Shown in pieces: positions 62,686-64,000 of a stretch of 64,000 nt of DNA. The notes beneath the pieces were generated by a model. The model ran no database searches. It was not told where the DNA came from and saw only the letters and a program-made list of their open reading frames with translations. Each line of letters starts with the position of its first letter. Within the stretch, counting starts at the first letter, position 1. This stretch comes from Herbaspirillum sp. SJZ107 (GTDB taxonomy: Bacteria > Pseudomonadota > Gammaproteobacteria > Burkholderiales > Burkholderiaceae_D), in assembly GCF_006715485.1 (NCBI RefSeq), contig NZ_VFNH01000004.1:496001-560000 (forward strand). The letters are read 5' to 3'. The translations under genes and the position numbers were made by a program.

Positions 62686-64000
62686 ATGGAAAAGGAATCG
62701 AAGCCATCGGGAGGCGTTCCGACCAGCGGGATCATTGCCATCGTCATGCTCACGGTCGGTGTCCTGTTCATCCGCACGGTCCCGCTCGAAGCCACCCGCC
62801 TGCCGGTCAGCGAGCCGAAGATCCAGCAGGCAAGTGCCGGGCAAGACATGGATGCGCGGCTCTGGCAGGATCCCTTTGGCGCCGTGGCGCGCGCACGCGA
62901 AGAGGCCCGGAAGCGCGACCCGAAGAAGGCCGAGGCCAGCGATAGCGAGCGCCAGCCCGAGAAAATCCTGGGCGAAATGAAGGATGGCGATCGCAAGGCA
63001 GTGGTGCTTGCCGTGATGCTCCAGGGCGGCCCTTACTCGGAAGACATCGAGACCCGGCGACGGGTCCGGTATGCGGTGCTGGCTGGCCTGGACGCCAGTG
63101 GCCAGGTGCCGATCGACGCCGAACACCTGGGCTACTTCTTCCCCAAGGGCCCGGACAAGTCCGGATTCGTGCCCTACGAATGGTTCCAGTCCAAGAAGGA
63201 AAAGGCTGGCGACCATGCGCCCAGGGTACTTGTACTGTGGCTTGACGGCAATGCGTTCAAGGATAAACCCCTGGAGGAGATGCGCACGCTGGTTGGCCAG
63301 ATCAAGCCCCGCGACCGGCTGGCAAGCTGGCGCGTACTCGGTCCCGCCACCTCGGGTGGATTGAGCGCCATGGTGAAGGAACTTGATGACATACCGGACG
63401 TACAGCCTTCCGGCGACCCGGAGCAGGCGGAAGTGCCGACCCTCTACTTCTATTCGGCCGTGCCCACTGCGCCGGACACGCGCATCGCACCCGAACTGCC
63501 GTCCGGCCAGAGCCTGCCGAGCCTGTTCGACAAGAAAGGCGTCAAGCTGGTACGGACCATCGGCGACGACAGGCAGCTGGCGAATGCGCTGATCAGGGAA
63601 TTGCGCTTGCGCGGACTGCATGCGGGCAGGCGGCGCACCGAGCAGGACGCGACCTGCGAATTGGGAAAGGACAAACCGCAGGTGCCCAGCCACGTCGCGA
63701 TCATCTCCGAATGGGACACCCTGTATGGCCGCGCCCTTGGCGACGCGTTCCTGACGCATGCCGACGCCGATGGCTTCTGCATCCACAGCGCCAGCTATGT
63801 GCGCGGCCTCGACGGCGAACAGCCTCCGGCCGCCGGCACCGGCGCTTCTCCCGCCAAGGCCGGCCCGGCCACAGCCGGGACCGAGGACAAATACGACAGC
63901 CGCCAGCTGGACGGCACCTACCTCGAGATCGCCGAGGGGCAGAGCCAGTTCGACTACCTGCGGCGCCTGGCAAAGCGCCTGACCGACATCGACCAGGAGA
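62686..64000 (+). CDS. Membrane-anchored protein of unknown function (3' end outside window)
   Basis: An open frame from the ATG at 62686 to the window end, at least 438 codons. One N-terminal membrane segment (about 15-32, GIIAIVMLTVGVLFI) is followed by an Arg/Glu/Lys-rich linker and a large soluble part with VPYEWFQSKKEKAGDHAPRV, VAIISEWDTLYGRALGDAFL and GQSQFDYLRRLAKRL. Not recognised as a named family; the last segments look like a conserved domain (substrate-binding-like strand-helix pattern). Probably anchored in the inner membrane with the bulk in the periplasm. The long minus-strand frame opposite (62575-63786) is a GC-skew shadow. Confidence 0.7.
   Translation, partial: MEKESKPSGGVPTSGIIAIVMLTVGVLFIRTVPLEATRLPVSEPKIQQASAGQDMDARLWQDPFGAVARAREEARKRDPKKAEASDSERQPEKILGEMKDGDRKAVVLAVMLQGGPYSEDIETRRRVRYAVLAGLDASGQVPIDAEHLGYFFPKGPDKSGFVPYEWFQSKKEKAGDHAPRVLVLWLDGNAFKDKPLEEMRTLVGQIKPRDRLASWRVLGPATSGGLSAMVKELDDIPDVQPSGDPEQAEVPTLYFYSAVPTAPDTRIAPELPSGQSLPSLFDKKGVKLVRTIGDDRQLANALIRELRLRGLHAGRRRTEQDATCELGKDKPQVPSHVAIISEWDTLYGRALGDAFLTHADADGFCIHSASYVRGLDGEQPPAAGTGASPAKAGPATAGTEDKYDSRQLDGTYLEIAEGQSQFDYLRRLAKRLTDIDQE

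Noticed and set aside
62575..63786. 403-codon minus-strand frame near the right edge
   Set aside because: The plus strand has a continuous frame from 62686 with a membrane anchor and natural composition; the minus frame has no recognisable protein.

Overview
The window looks like chromosomal DNA of an Oxalobacteraceae betaproteobacterium (Massilia/Telluria type). This is inferred from the GC-rich coding sequence, general porins of the Burkholderiales kind, many hybrid GGDEF-EAL sensors, methyl-accepting chemotaxis proteins, and an aromatic-acid-type MFS/porin catabolic locus. No rRNA, tRNA or CRISPR array was seen.

Layout. (1) 0-2.5 kb: small secreted proteins and a divergent EamA exporter / Lrp-type regulator pair. 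(2) 2.9-17.5 kb: a signalling block with two chemoreceptors, a LOV-PAS-PAS-GGDEF-EAL protein (putative blue-light sensor), a PAS-PAS-GGDEF-EAL protein, a GAF-GGDEF-EAL protein with a degenerate GGDTF, an EAL pseudogene and an outer-membrane barrel. Its gaps carry a family of short inverted repeats. (3) 17.5-33.1 kb: a catabolic island beginning with an integrase remnant. It holds LysR / FAH hydrolase / HyuA / HyuB / small Cys protein / CobW-type GTPase / MFS / porin, facing a mirror-image partial paralogous set (decayed porin, MFS, DapA-type lyase, second LysR). (4) 33.2-43.2 kb: IS debris, a decayed AIG1/TOC34-like GTPase, a three-gene overlapping operon ending in a 1382-residue secreted trypsin-WD40-TPR protein, and a patatin phospholipase frameshifted at an A7 tract. 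(5) 43.3-47.1 kb: an AT-rich, probably acquired defence-type locus with a possible HEPN protein and an OLD-like ATPase-TOPRIM nuclease split at a TA microsatellite. (6) 47.4-55 kb: a mosaic junction (LacI pseudogene, 66 bp of ftsZ, transposase tail), secreted proteins, a heparinase-like lyase, a HAD phosphatase and a stand-alone second FtsZ. (7) 55-60 kb: a PGRP/amidase + alpha/beta-hydrolase + caspase fusion followed by an HEVTH metallopeptidase. (8) 60-64 kb: an acyl-CoA synthetase, a dienelactone hydrolase and a membrane-anchored protein cut by the window end.

The most unusual signals are: (a) three direct copies of a fixed-spacing DNA element (at 17.6, 33.0 and 43.1 kb) that looks like an upstream repeat pair, a promoter and a short hairpin RNA ending in a terminator, and that delimits modules 3 and 4; (b) the secreted trypsin-WD40-TPR operon; (c) the amidase-hydrolase-caspase fusion with its metallopeptidase partner; (d) two genes broken exactly at simple repeats.
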